Assembly (NCBI GenBank): GCA_028533045.1
Contig: JAQQAP010000045.1
Coordinates: 56,818 to 120,817, forward strand
Direction: 5' to 3'
Length of the DNA stretch: 64,000 bases
Origin: Spirochaetales bacterium
GTDB lineage: Bacteria > Spirochaetota > Spirochaetia > DSM-2461
The notes beneath the pieces are model-generated. The model ran no database searches and was not told where the DNA came from. It saw nothing but the letters and a program-made list of their open reading frames with translations. Shown piece after piece: positions 52,498 through 61,304 of this stretch (its first letter is position 1; each line of letters begins with the position of its first letter). Position numbers and translations under genes: made by a program.

Positions 52498-55400
52498 TTA
52501 GGGAGCAGTCCCCCAAACGATAACACCGTCCACAAGAATCACAACTTTCTCGCTGTCATTAAAGGAGTAGTCGTCGCTCTGATCCATATTGGTCCAGTCG
52601 CTTGTGGTCATGCGGCTCTGAACCTCCACATAACCGCCGTCTACCAGAGTTCCTGCGGTGGAAGAAAAAGTAATTTCCACATAGGAATCATCTACATAGG
52701 AACCGGAAACCTCGTCGGTAACACTTGCCCAAGTACCGGAACCGGAGATGGGTCCGCCGGCGTAATCACACCAGAAAACGATGTCCGCATCGGAGTCGTT
52801 AGTCAGGTAGTAACGTACCGTCACCGTGGAAAGATCGGCCTCTTCACCGCTCTCATTGGAAATCTTGAACTTGGCACCGATTGAATTGGTAATTTCGTCG
52901 GTACTGGAGTAACTCAGGTCCAGGGAAAGAGAAACGGGCTCAGCCTCTTCCGTTTCCACAGTAAGAGTGTCGCATGTTTCACTTTCGTTACCGCTCTCGT
53001 CTACGGCGGAAACGGCATAGTAGTAAACGGTTAAAGAGCTCAGACCGGAATCGGAGTAGGACGCGGCAGTAGCGGTTCCTACCAGACTCAGATCGGTTGC
53101 GGAAGTTCCCCGGTAAACATTGTAGTTTGCCAGGTCGCTGTCGCTCACTTCACCCCAGGTCAGTTCAACCGTAGTGGAAGTCGCACTGGCGGAAAGATCC
53201 TCCGGTACAGCGGGAGCGGTGGTGTCGGGAGTTTCCGTTGTACCGCTTACGGTGGTGGTATCACTTTCGTTTCCACTGTCATCCACGGCAGAAACCCCCA
53301 CGGTATAAGTGGTGGATGATTCAAGACCGGTCAATTCATAGGAATTGGATGTGGTCGTATCCAGAAGGCTGCCATCAAGGTAGACATTGTAATAATCCAG
53401 ATCATCCTCTGTATTAGCGGACCAGCCGACGGTAAGTGAAGTCAAATCCGTATCGCTTACGGAGAGGCCTTCGGGAGCATCGGGAGCGGTCGTATCGGGA
53501 ACAAAGAGTTCCGTCGTACCGCTTACACGGGTCTCGTCACTTTCGTTACCGCTGTTGTCTACGGCAGTAACCGCAAAGTAATAGGTGGTATCGTCATCCA
53601 GATCGCTAGCCGTATAGGTACTGAGAGAAACGGTACCGGCAAGAGTAGATGAAGAGAGAGTAAAACCGCTTGTGGTGGACATATACACATTGTAGTAGTC
53701 CAGGTCCGATTCGGAATTATCACTCCAGTCAATGGTAAGGGAGTCGGTATCTTCATCGGTCACAGAAAGACTGGCAGGAGCTTCGGGGGGAGTCGTATCT
53801 TCCTCCTGTTCTCCCGGCTCTTCGCCGTAAATCAGAACACCGTCGTCATAAACGGGAATAGTGGTCATCTGATTCAGGGTAGAGCTGTCACTACTGATAC
53901 CTTCATAGGAGTAGTCACCGCTATTGTCCCATTCAGAAGCCGTGGCGGGAAGGGCAAGACGGAACTGCACTTCCTTTTTATAGGCCGACTGACCGCCGGG
54001 ATAGATATCGGTACCGGTAAAGTCAACATTCACATAGTAGATATCTTCGTCCGCATCCCAGACATAGGGTCCGGTAACCGTTCCCCCGTCGCTGTAGTTG
54101 GCAGTAATGGTAATATCGTCGATGTCGTAACCGTAAGAGAATTCCTCGGTCAGATCAAAATAGTAGTTGAACGAAAGGGCATCTCCCATTCTGGCGGGCC
54201 AGGAGGAGATGTTGTTCATGTAGGCTTTGATTTCGATGTAGTTATCGCTGGAAGAATTCACCCCGGCGGAAACATACATTTCATCACCCACCTCTTCGAT
54301 GGCGTCGAAATTGTCGATGGGATCGCCGCCGTACATATCGTAAAGCCATACGAGGGCTCCGGTGATACCGGCGTTGTAGTCACAGGCCACCTCATTGCTA
54401 ATGTAGTCGCTGATGTCATCGGTATAATCGTCACTGGAGTCAGGCCCGCCCACAAGAGCCCCGATGAGGGTGTGTCTGTGGTAGTCGGGAACACTCTGGC
54501 TGTCCGCATAGGAACCGTGAGCCGTTCGGTGGTGGGGATGTTCGGGATAGACGTCCCCAAAGCCGATCATGTAGCTCTGTCCCCCGTCACCCAGGGCGTA
54601 GTCTACCTGACTAATGGCAAAGTCCTGATAGTCATCCACCAAGTCCGCATCGGCCCCTTCCCAATCGCTGTAAACCAGAGCCAGAAAGGCGGTAGTCGTA
54701 GCGTAACGCAGGGAACCCCACTGAGAAAGCCAAGCCAGTCCCATAGGAGTATAGGTGATATCGTTCAGCCAGTAGTCCAGATGATTTTCCATGGACTCTT
54801 TCATCTCTGCCTGAAGGGTGGCATCGGTCGTTTCCCGAGCCATGAGAAGCTGCGCACCATAATGCACATCGTCCCAACAGTGACCCCAGGAGTAAGCGAT
54901 TGTCTCTCCCGACTGATCTTCCGATCCCCAGGATTCGGACCAGGTTTCCGCATCATCCATATAGGTTGAATCGCCGGTAGCCATATAAAGCCATACAGCT
55001 GCCCAGGCCAGTTCATCGTAGTAACCGCTCCAGGAGTTGTAAAAACCGCTGGCCGCAGTATAACCGCTGTCGCTCAGAGTGTCCGCAGCAAAATCATACA
55101 GGGCTTCCGCATGACTAAGACATTCGGAAGCGTAGGAAGAGTCGTAATCCTCGAAAATGATGGAAGCCGATGCCAGGGCTGCAGCAGTTTCCGCCACAAC
55201 AGTGGAACCGGGCGAAGATGAGTCGACCAGCGCGGCGGGGCGATCCATCTGCATCACTTCCGCAGAACCCCACCAGGCGTGGTCGTCCGAGCCGTCACCT
55301 ACCTGATAATAATATTCATTGTCGGAAACATGGCACTTGATAAAGTAGTCCGTGGCCCACTTAATGTTTTCCATAATTTCATCGTATTCACCGCAGGCGA

Positions 55401-55785
55401 TGTAAGCGTCTTCCTTCTCGTAGACACTCCAGGCCAGCATGGTGGCAGTGTACGCCATGGGCAAGTTAAACTTAACGTGGTCACCCGCGTCGTACCAGCC
55501 TCCCGTAAGGTCTACCCCCACGTCGTCGCCGTCTTCCATACCGGAATCTCCGCGCCAGTTGTTTCTCTGGGTAGATTCATCCAGGTCTCCCGAGCGCTGG
55601 AACTCGTAAAACATAATGGATTTCTGCAAAGCCTCCCCGTAGTTATAGGAAGCGCCGGTGGCACGGCTTGTCCCGTCATAGGAGTCGGACTCCCCCTCTG
55701 ACAAGCCGAACTGTCCCTGGCAGCTCGAAACAAACAGCAGGAGCAGAACCAGTAAACTCAAGAATAACCTCTCTAAACTTCTCAT
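52498..55785 (-). CDS. GH9 cellulase lipoprotein with CBM3c, three FN3 modules and CBM3
   Basis: 1095 residues from the ATG at 55785; a GTG at 55788 is 7 nt after GGAGG and equally possible. Signal peptide ending in FVSSC (lipoprotein). GH9 catalytic domain at about 45-480: WYDAGDHVKFNLP, FGDVYPEHPHHRTAHGS, and the catalytic Glu in SNEVACDYNAG. It is joined to a CBM3c-like module (about 500-655), the arrangement of processive theme-B endoglucanases. Three FN3 modules (about 670-945; each begins DTTxPxxPxxLSVxD or similar) and a terminal CBM3 (about 955-1095, NSIGAKFKISNESG) follow. First gene of the cellulase cluster. Confidence 0.94.
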   Translation of the reverse strand: MRSLERLFLSLLVLLLLFVSSCQGQFGLSEGESDSYDGTSRATGASYNYGEALQKSIMFYEFQRSGDLDESTQRNNWRGDSGMEDGDDVGVDLTGGWYDAGDHVKFNLPMAYTATMLAWSVYEKEDAYIACGEYDEIMENIKWATDYFIKCHVSDNEYYYQVGDGSDDHAWWGSAEVMQMDRPAALVDSSSPGSTVVAETAAALASASIIFEDYDSSYASECLSHAEALYDFAADTLSDSGYTAASGFYNSWSGYYDELAWAAVWLYMATGDSTYMDDAETWSESWGSEDQSGETIAYSWGHCWDDVHYGAQLLMARETTDATLQAEMKESMENHLDYWLNDITYTPMGLAWLSQWGSLRYATTTAFLALVYSDWEGADADLVDDYQDFAISQVDYALGDGGQSYMIGFGDVYPEHPHHRTAHGSYADSQSVPDYHRHTLIGALVGGPDSSDDYTDDISDYISNEVACDYNAGITGALVWLYDMYGGDPIDNFDAIEEVGDEMYVSAGVNSSSDNYIEIKAYMNNISSWPARMGDALSFNYYFDLTEEFSYGYDIDDITITANYSDGGTVTGPYVWDADEDIYYVNVDFTGTDIYPGGQSAYKKEVQFRLALPATASEWDNSGDYSYEGISSDSSTLNQMTTIPVYDDGVLIYGEEPGEQEEDTTPPEAPASLSVTDEDTDSLTIDWSDNSESDLDYYNVYMSTTSGFTLSSSTLAGTVSLSTYTASDLDDDTTYYFAVTAVDNSGNESDETRVSGTTELFVPDTTAPDAPEGLSVSDTDLTSLTVGWSANTEDDLDYYNVYLDGSLLDTTTSNSYELTGLESSTTYTVGVSAVDDSGNESDTTTVSGTTETPDTTAPAVPEDLSASATSTTVELTWGEVSDSDLANYNVYRGTSATDLSLVGTATAASYSDSGLSSLTVYYYAVSAVDESGNESETCDTLTVETEEAEPVSLSLDLSYSSTDEITNSIGAKFKISNESGEEADLSTVTVRYYLTNDSDADIVFWCDYAGGPISGSGTWASVTDEVSGSYVDDSYVEITFSSTAGTLVDGGYVEVQSRMTTSDWTNMDQSDDYSFNDSEKVVILVDGVIVWGTAP

Positions 55786-55821
55786 CACTTAAATACCTCC
55801 AAAGGATGATTTGTGATAAGT

Positions 55822-55827
55822 ATTATA
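55822..55827 (-). promoter_or_regulatory. TATAAT -10 box of cellulase cluster promoter
   Basis: A perfect TATAAT on the minus strand, 37 nt before the GH9 start. No good -35 hexamer exists at 16-18 bp; a purine-rich run of G residues lies there instead, so the promoter probably needs an activator. The tandem palindromes at 55856-55899 end about 30 bp upstream. Confidence 0.6.
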
Positions 55828-55855
55828 GAATCTCCCTCCCCCTCCCCTATCAACT

Positions 55856-55899
55856 TTTAGGATTACTAATTCTAAACTTTTAGTATTAATGATTCTAAA
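55856..55899. promoter_or_regulatory. Tandem 21-bp palindromic operators upstream of the GH9 gene
   Basis: Site 1, 55856-55876, is TTTAG-G-ATTA-C-TAAT-T-CTAAA: all pairs complementary except one and the centre. Site 2, 55879-55899, has the same TTTAG and CTAAA ends with a less symmetric core. The two are 23 bp apart and 20 of 23 bases agree between the repeats. Relative to the expected start near 55815 they are centred at about -51 and -74. Confidence 0.65.
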
Positions 55900-55993
55900 C
55901 TTAGGGGATGATTTGGCTAAATTGGTACTTTTTATTGAGAATAAACGAAGATTTTGTGATTTTTCTTATGTCCGAAGGATTTATAGCCAAGGG

Positions 55994-56008
55994 GGAGCCT
56001 GACTCCCG
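55994..56008 (-). terminator. Weak terminator candidate after the esterase gene
   Basis: GGGAG and CTCCC form a 5-bp stem with a 5-nt loop just after the stop at 56018, next to another short stem (CGGGA/TCCCG) that overlaps the stop. There is no long T run, so termination is uncertain. Confidence 0.3.
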
Positions 56009-56017
56009 GGAATCGTT

Positions 56018-56917
56018 TTAATCCCGATTGGACAGATGCTGATTAAAGAGCCATTCAAGTACTACATCCGCGTTGGCATAAACGGGAGAACAGGTGTGCT
56101 CCATATCTGTGTAATGGCTTTTTTTGAAGATATTAACATCATCATAGGTCATGATTAAGCTAGTGGTGGTACACTCATAACCGGAGATAGTTTCAACGCT
56201 TACCGACTCGTAGGTCTCGTCACTGGAGTCCAGGGCTTTCACATACTCATAGGCCTGGTTGGAGATACGGTTCTCATTATCGGCATCTTCACTTATTAAT
56301 TCACCGCTATATCCATAGTCATAGGAATCGGCCAAACCCACGTGATACCAAACGGATGTTTTACTGGAAATAGCATCGGACAAAGAAGTATTGCTTCCCC
56401 CGGCACAACGGATGATTCCCGCCACGGTTAGCCCCTGATAGGACTCCAAACCTGAAGCTAAAGGATAGGAACCGGAACCGCCAGCGGAAAAACCGACCAG
56501 GTAGATGGTATCCGTATCGATTCTATAGGTCTCCACCAACTCGGCGATAAGGGAGTAGGACCAGGTATTATAAGAAACATTGTCCAGGCAAAAACAGGGA
56601 TAGTCCTGCATCAGGTCCGAATCGCCCGCCAAAAAGCTACTCATATATTTTACATTAATCAGAATAGGATAGCTTCGATCGGAGTTGTAGTCCTTATCAT
56701 AGTTCCAGGGGAGCATAAGGCTGTAACTCCCGGAGGTTCCGTCCTCGTCTTCATAGGTATATGTTTCGTAGGAAGGCATGTCCTCATCATCAAAATCTTC
56801 ATCGATGGGATCATAAACATACGGGGGATCTAAGGCTAAGTCGCAGCCGGAAAGAAATAAAAGGAATGAAATTATAATGGCAAATACGACATAGATTGAT
56901 CTAAAGTTTTTTTTCAT
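56018..56917 (-). CDS. Alpha/beta-hydrolase lipoprotein, esterase-like
   Basis: 299 residues from the ATG at 56917 (MKKNFRSIYVVF), preferred over 56935 because GAGAG lies just upstream. Lipobox LFLSGC. An acidic stretch after the Cys (DPIDEDFDDEDMPSYE) is followed by an alpha/beta hydrolase domain of the PHB-depolymerase/feruloyl-esterase kind: SYSLMLPWNYD, nucleophile elbow GFSAGG, and a late His in SHYTDMEH. Next to the cellulases, an acetyl- or feruloyl-esterase acting on plant polymers would fit, but the substrate is inferred only from context. Confidence 0.8.
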   Translation of the reverse strand: MKKNFRSIYVVFAIIISFLLFLSGCDLALDPPYVYDPIDEDFDDEDMPSYETYTYEDEDGTSGSYSLMLPWNYDKDYNSDRSYPILINVKYMSSFLAGDSDLMQDYPCFCLDNVSYNTWSYSLIAELVETYRIDTDTIYLVGFSAGGSGSYPLASGLESYQGLTVAGIIRCAGGSNTSLSDAISSKTSVWYHVGLADSYDYGYSGELISEDADNENRISNQAYEYVKALDSSDETYESVSVETISGYECTTTSLIMTYDDVNIFKKSHYTDMEHTCSPVYANADVVLEWLFNQHLSNRD

Positions 56918-56945
56918 GAGTCTCTCTTCTCCCAATACCTAATAA

Positions 56946-56966
56946 TATAGATTATCTATTACTAAA
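56946..56966. promoter_or_regulatory. Possible diverged copy of the cellulase operator
   Basis: TATAGATTATCTATTACTAAA agrees with the GH9 upstream site 1 at 14 of 21 positions, including CTAAA, TAG and CT centre. It lies 29 bp before the esterase start, within a TTGTTT-16 bp-TATATT promoter candidate. AT-richness makes a chance match possible. Confidence 0.3.
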
Positions 56967-57016
56967 AACAACTTTTGGGGGAATAAGTATATGAACAATT
57001 AGTGAATATTAAGGGC

Positions 57017-57832
57017 CTAGTCTTCCTCAACTAACAAATGTCTACGTTTGATCTCTTGACCTATTATCGATTTAAGCCATTCTTCCTCATAAGGAACCTC
57101 TTCTGCCAACCGAAGCGCTGCGACAGGTAATCTGAAGGCTTCTATCTGTTCATAATTCATATCAGACAATTCTAAATATGAATGTATATAAGCTCTATTA
57201 TAGAGCCCCAGAATCCTCTTTACAATTATCCTTTCAAATATTCCTGCTTCCGCTGCTATAACAGGACTAGACATGAGCAGAACCACTCTCGCCACGTCCC
57301 CTGCGGGGTGTCCATAGTGTGCGCCCATCCAATCTATAACGGATAATCGATCCCCATCATAAAGATAATTCTCTACATGAAGGTCTCCATGGCACAACTT
57401 GCATCCCTTAGGTAAAGACTGAATATAATCAGCAATAAGACCTTTATCGACATCATTCAGCTGTTTTACCGTTTCCAGTCTGGACGAAAAAGCCTTACGC
57501 CAATCATTGGCAGATTTATCTTCTATCTGATGAATCGACCATAGTAGGCTGGCCGCATTTTGGGCAAGTGATTTTATCCGGAATACATTCTTACCAAGGG
57601 AGGCCCCTAAATCAATTCCTTCCAGCCTATCATAATAAATTCCCACGCCCCTATCATCTTCTACTAATGAGTATGCCTCAGGCGTCTGAATACCATGCTC
57701 CTTAGCAGTTTTAGCAAAGCGGAACTCATTCTCAATGGACGACTTATCGCAGAATGATTTAAATAGCTTTAATACCTTGCCATTACCAACATCATAAATA
57801 GTCGCCGTACGCCCCGTCCCAACAATATCCAT
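57017..57832 (-). CDS. Aminoglycoside phosphotransferase-family kinase-like protein
   Basis: 271 residues with the APH/choline-kinase fold signature: VLKLFK (ATP-binding Lys), the catalytic motif CHGDLHVENYL and the metal-binding IDWMGAHYGHPAGDVA. Members phosphorylate small molecules (sugars, amino alcohols, antibiotics); the substrate here is unknown. AGGA lies 4 nt before the ATG. It stands alone between the esterase and the phosphatase operon, in DNA that is more AT-rich than the rest of the window. Confidence 0.85.
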   Translation of the reverse strand: MDIVGTGRTATIYDVGNGKVLKLFKSFCDKSSIENEFRFAKTAKEHGIQTPEAYSLVEDDRGVGIYYDRLEGIDLGASLGKNVFRIKSLAQNAASLLWSIHQIEDKSANDWRKAFSSRLETVKQLNDVDKGLIADYIQSLPKGCKLCHGDLHVENYLYDGDRLSVIDWMGAHYGHPAGDVARVVLLMSSPVIAAEAGIFERIIVKRILGLYNRAYIHSYLELSDMNYEQIEAFRLPVAALRLAEEVPYEEEWLKSIIGQEIKRRHLLVEED

Positions 57833-57922
57833 TTATCCTGCCCTGTTTATTTTATAGAATCTATTATAGCGTACTATCGTTTATGCCACCTTGATTTCTT
57901 GATTTAAATTAGGCGAGGACCG

Positions 57923-59680
57923 CTAGTCAATTACAATAGTTTTATCGTTTCGATCAATCTTCCTTATGATCACCCTTCCCAGGTCAGCATCGTTTTCAAC
58001 CAAATAGTAATTCACAATATTATTCTTATCATCATATTCATTTATCCTGTAAAGCCTATTATCCAAATCATAATAGTACACAGAATAGGACTCAAGAACT
58101 TTCTCCCCCTTATCATCATAGACATAATTGTGTTGAGTAATTATGACATTCTCATCGTCTCTATTCGTTTCTGTCACTCTTGTCCCTACGGGCGGGGAGT
58201 CTTCTGCCTCAACAACCGGATGACTATTTTGAGAAGAATAGAGAGCCTCAATTTCACTATACCTATCTGTCAGGTCATTTAATTCATATTGTATTTTATT
58301 ATTCTGATTTATAAGATTTTGATTATGCTTTTCGATTTCTTGCTTAATTATCTCATTTTGAATTAACTGAGATCTTTCCAGGTCCAGATCCAATCGACTT
58401 ATGACCAGTTCATTCTCCGCTTTTTCCAGCTTCTTCGATGTATGATCGATAAAACCAGTACTTGAGATACGAAAAGTGCCTTCATCTTCCAGACTGGATT
58501 GAAGAAAGAAGTCAATATTTGCTTCCGATTCTCCAATTTCTTCCATATAGACTTGGTCAATTCTCTCAAGATCCTCATCTGAAAATGAAGTTGTTTTGAT
58601 TAAATCCTCTATCACAGGCTGTTCATCCTGCTCATCAAGCTTAAAAAGGGTATCTGAAATACTTGAATAATTGAGATCCTGAATAAGCCTATTATTCTCC
58701 TTTGATAGTTCCAATAAATCTCCATCATCAAGGGAAACTGCCAGGGATAGGATTCTCAAATTAGAGTCCGAAGCATAGGGTGATTTATAATTGGTAGAAA
58801 TGATATCTTGATACAGAATCAAAGAATCATCAATCTTACCCATCTCTTCCATAGTTCTCGATTTATAGTACTGGATTTCCAAAAACTCATCTTCATTATC
58901 CGGTTCAGCCTCTGCCAGGCTTTCCAATGCTTCATCATATGCCATTAATTGATAGAATTTTATACCCTTATCAAGAACATCCGCATTAGAATCCCATACT
59001 TCAGAAATATTGTGTTCTATACTCCTTAGGTATTGAAGCAAGACACTTGCGGCGTCTGTGACATTACTATTTCTCTTTTCCCTAATGATCCCTTCACATA
59101 TCTCTATAGCTTTTTCATTATCACCAGAAAGAGAACTACAATATACTTTATGCATTTTTACAATTGGTTCTCTAAAATCCTCTTCTTCAAGAACTTTTAA
59201 GGCCTGATCATAGTTATGTATTGCTTCGGAATAGATTTTATTTCTCTCGAAATAATAGGCCATGTTTATATAATCACCGGCAACATCTTTTTTCCGCTCC
59301 AATAGTTCAGAACGCCCCATGGCCGTTCGAATCAGATTGACCGAATATGCTGCAGCAGGTATTATTAGCTGATACTTGGAGTCATCCGAATTAATCTGCA
59401 CGTCATCCCAACCGGAACTGCTTTCAAGAATCTTCTCTTCTAAAACGATTTCTTCTTCATTGATTTTATTTTGATATAGCTCCATTTGATTTTTAAACTT
59501 ATTAACCAATGAAATATAACTCGTATTTGAAATCTCCTTATTGTATGCATGAAGTCTAATCTTCAACTCGATAAACCCTAGTTCCGTGACAATGTCATTA
59601 ATTAGAAACATAGCAAAGAGAGTTACTACAACAAAAAGGATAAGAACGAGTTCGGGAAAATTTTTCTTTATTAAAAACAA
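57923..59680 (-). CDS. Membrane-anchored TPR / coiled-coil protein
   Basis: 585 residues. The TTG start is 8 nt after AGGAGA. One membrane helix at about 10-31 (LVLILFVVVTLFAMFLI) orients the rest outwards. TPR-like repeats fill about 145-330 (YFERNKIYSEAIHNYDQAL, LMAYDEALESLAEAE, MEEMGKIDDSLILYQDI). A coiled coil follows at about 425-490 and then a short Tyr/Asp-rich beta repeat segment (YVYDDKGEKVLESYSVYYYD). It lies 17 bp after the SpoIIE phosphatase gene and is probably its partner. No named family. Confidence 0.8.
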   Translation of the reverse strand: MFLIKKNFPELVLILFVVVTLFAMFLINDIVTELGFIELKIRLHAYNKEISNTSYISLVNKFKNQMELYQNKINEEEIVLEEKILESSSGWDDVQINSDDSKYQLIIPAAAYSVNLIRTAMGRSELLERKKDVAGDYINMAYYFERNKIYSEAIHNYDQALKVLEEEDFREPIVKMHKVYCSSLSGDNEKAIEICEGIIREKRNSNVTDAASVLLQYLRSIEHNISEVWDSNADVLDKGIKFYQLMAYDEALESLAEAEPDNEDEFLEIQYYKSRTMEEMGKIDDSLILYQDIISTNYKSPYASDSNLRILSLAVSLDDGDLLELSKENNRLIQDLNYSSISDTLFKLDEQDEQPVIEDLIKTTSFSDEDLERIDQVYMEEIGESEANIDFFLQSSLEDEGTFRISSTGFIDHTSKKLEKAENELVISRLDLDLERSQLIQNEIIKQEIEKHNQNLINQNNKIQYELNDLTDRYSEIEALYSSQNSHPVVEAEDSPPVGTRVTETNRDDENVIITQHNYVYDDKGEKVLESYSVYYYDLDNRLYRINEYDDKNNIVNYYLVENDADLGRVIIRKIDRNDKTIVID

Positions 59681-59697
59681 GGTATTTTCTCCTAAAC

Positions 59698-61266
59698 CTA
59701 TTTTACAGTTGCGGCCTTCTCAAGAAGTCCCAATTTATCTTTAGAATAGGTATTATTTAATTTCTTCACTTCGATTATCATCAGTGTTTCATCGTCTTTA
59801 CGTTTTTCCTTCCCGATAAACTCATCAAGTTCATGAATAATAGAATCTTTCATCTCCTCACAGGATTTTCCCGCATATCTCCATATTGATTCTATGAAAC
59901 GTTCAAGCGAAAAAGGTTCGTTTTTAGTATTTACCGCTTCCACAATACCATCAGTAAAAAGTACGATACGGTCACCTTCTTTAATTGTCTGGGATTGGGA
60001 AACATAGGATTCAGGTCCGTTATCCATAACTCCAAGGATGTGGCCGTCTGTCTTCAATTCAATTAATTGCTTTTCCTTATGTCTTAGAATATAAATGGAC
60101 GGATGCCCTCCGTTTATATAAACAATTTTATTCTGTCGAAAATCCAAAATAAAAAAGAAGGCCGTGAAGTAACAGGAAAAGACTTCCATCATATCAACAA
60201 GCTCCTGATTTATGTTGTGGAAAAGATCTCCCGGATCTCTATGATTGGCAAGCTTTCTCTTAAACGTATTTTGAATAAGCATTGTCATTAATGCCGCCGG
60301 AATCCCATGGCCTGACACATCGGCAATCAAAAAACCGTAGGTATGTTCATCAATTTTAACAACATCATGATAGTCGCCGCTCACGACTTCCAGAGGTTTA
60401 TGATAAATGGCGGCATCAATATTCTTTATTCGTCTACTCTTGGGATAAATCCCCGATTGAACACGGCCGGCCGTATCCAATTCAAATTTCATGACCTCAT
60501 TTTTATTATTCAGTTCCAGAATAACCTTTTCTATGGATTGGGCCATTTCGTTAAAGGCATTGCTTAACTGACCAAGTTCATCCTTTCTCTTAAGGCTAAC
60601 CCGGGAGGAGTATTGACCCGTTTTAATGAGCTGACTAGTTTTATTTATCTCTTTGATCGGCCTTATAACATAGGAATAAAAAAAGAAACCAAAAAAGAAC
60701 TGCAAGAATAAAACAAAGAGAATTACCATAAAAACTATCCTGTACAACCCCTTTATATCCTCATCGATATCGGTGAAGTTGATAAAAACAGAAATAATTA
60801 ATGTCTCTGATCCCCTTATTTCAAAAGGAAAGTAAAGGCTGGCACTATTTTTGTCATCGACTATCGTTAAATAGGTTTGATTCAACAAATCCCTATTAGC
60901 TATAGCTCCGGATATATCTATTAAACTATAACGTCCTTCTGTCGTTTCTGCGGAAGAAGAATAGAGGGAATCACCATTTTCCTTGAATATCATAAAATCA
61001 TATTCAATCTTCCCGGCAAGGGCTTCCGAAATATTCTGAATTAATTCTTCATTTGTCAATTCACTATTTGAATCCGTAATGAACCCGTATTGGGTTAATT
61101 CTTCCAACTCATTATTTAACAACTCTGCCTGAAGTCTTATCTCCAGCTCCCTCTTTTCTGTCAAGAGTCCTATTTGTTCTATATATATTGTTACTGTATA
61201 AATAGATAAACTTAAAACCGTAAGTATGATGTAAATCAAACCTATTTTTAACGTAATACTTTTCAT
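59698..61266 (-). CDS. SpoIIE-family phosphatase with periplasmic sensor and HAMP
   Basis: 522 residues from the ATG at 61266 (a TTG at 61281 extends it by five). Two membrane helices (about 5-27 and 175-200) flank a sensory loop of about 145 residues. A HAMP domain follows (RPIKEINKTSQLIKTGQYSS), a short helical linker, and then the PPM/SpoIIE catalytic domain (AGRVQSGIYP, VVSGDYHDVVKI, IADVSGHGIPAALMT, VLFTDGIVEAVN, DDETLMIIEV), all metal-binding aspartates present. It would dephosphorylate an anti-sigma antagonist or similar partner, not encoded here. Confidence 0.92.
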   Translation of the reverse strand: MKSITLKIGLIYIILTVLSLSIYTVTIYIEQIGLLTEKRELEIRLQAELLNNELEELTQYGFITDSNSELTNEELIQNISEALAGKIEYDFMIFKENGDSLYSSSAETTEGRYSLIDISGAIANRDLLNQTYLTIVDDKNSASLYFPFEIRGSETLIISVFINFTDIDEDIKGLYRIVFMVILFVLFLQFFFGFFFYSYVIRPIKEINKTSQLIKTGQYSSRVSLKRKDELGQLSNAFNEMAQSIEKVILELNNKNEVMKFELDTAGRVQSGIYPKSRRIKNIDAAIYHKPLEVVSGDYHDVVKIDEHTYGFLIADVSGHGIPAALMTMLIQNTFKRKLANHRDPGDLFHNINQELVDMMEVFSCYFTAFFFILDFRQNKIVYINGGHPSIYILRHKEKQLIELKTDGHILGVMDNGPESYVSQSQTIKEGDRIVLFTDGIVEAVNTKNEPFSLERFIESIWRYAGKSCEEMKDSIIHELDEFIGKEKRKDDETLMIIEVKKLNNTYSKDKLGLLEKAATVK

Positions 61267-61304
61267 TTTTAAATTCCACAATAGCTTTATTGTTTATTCT
61301 TAAA

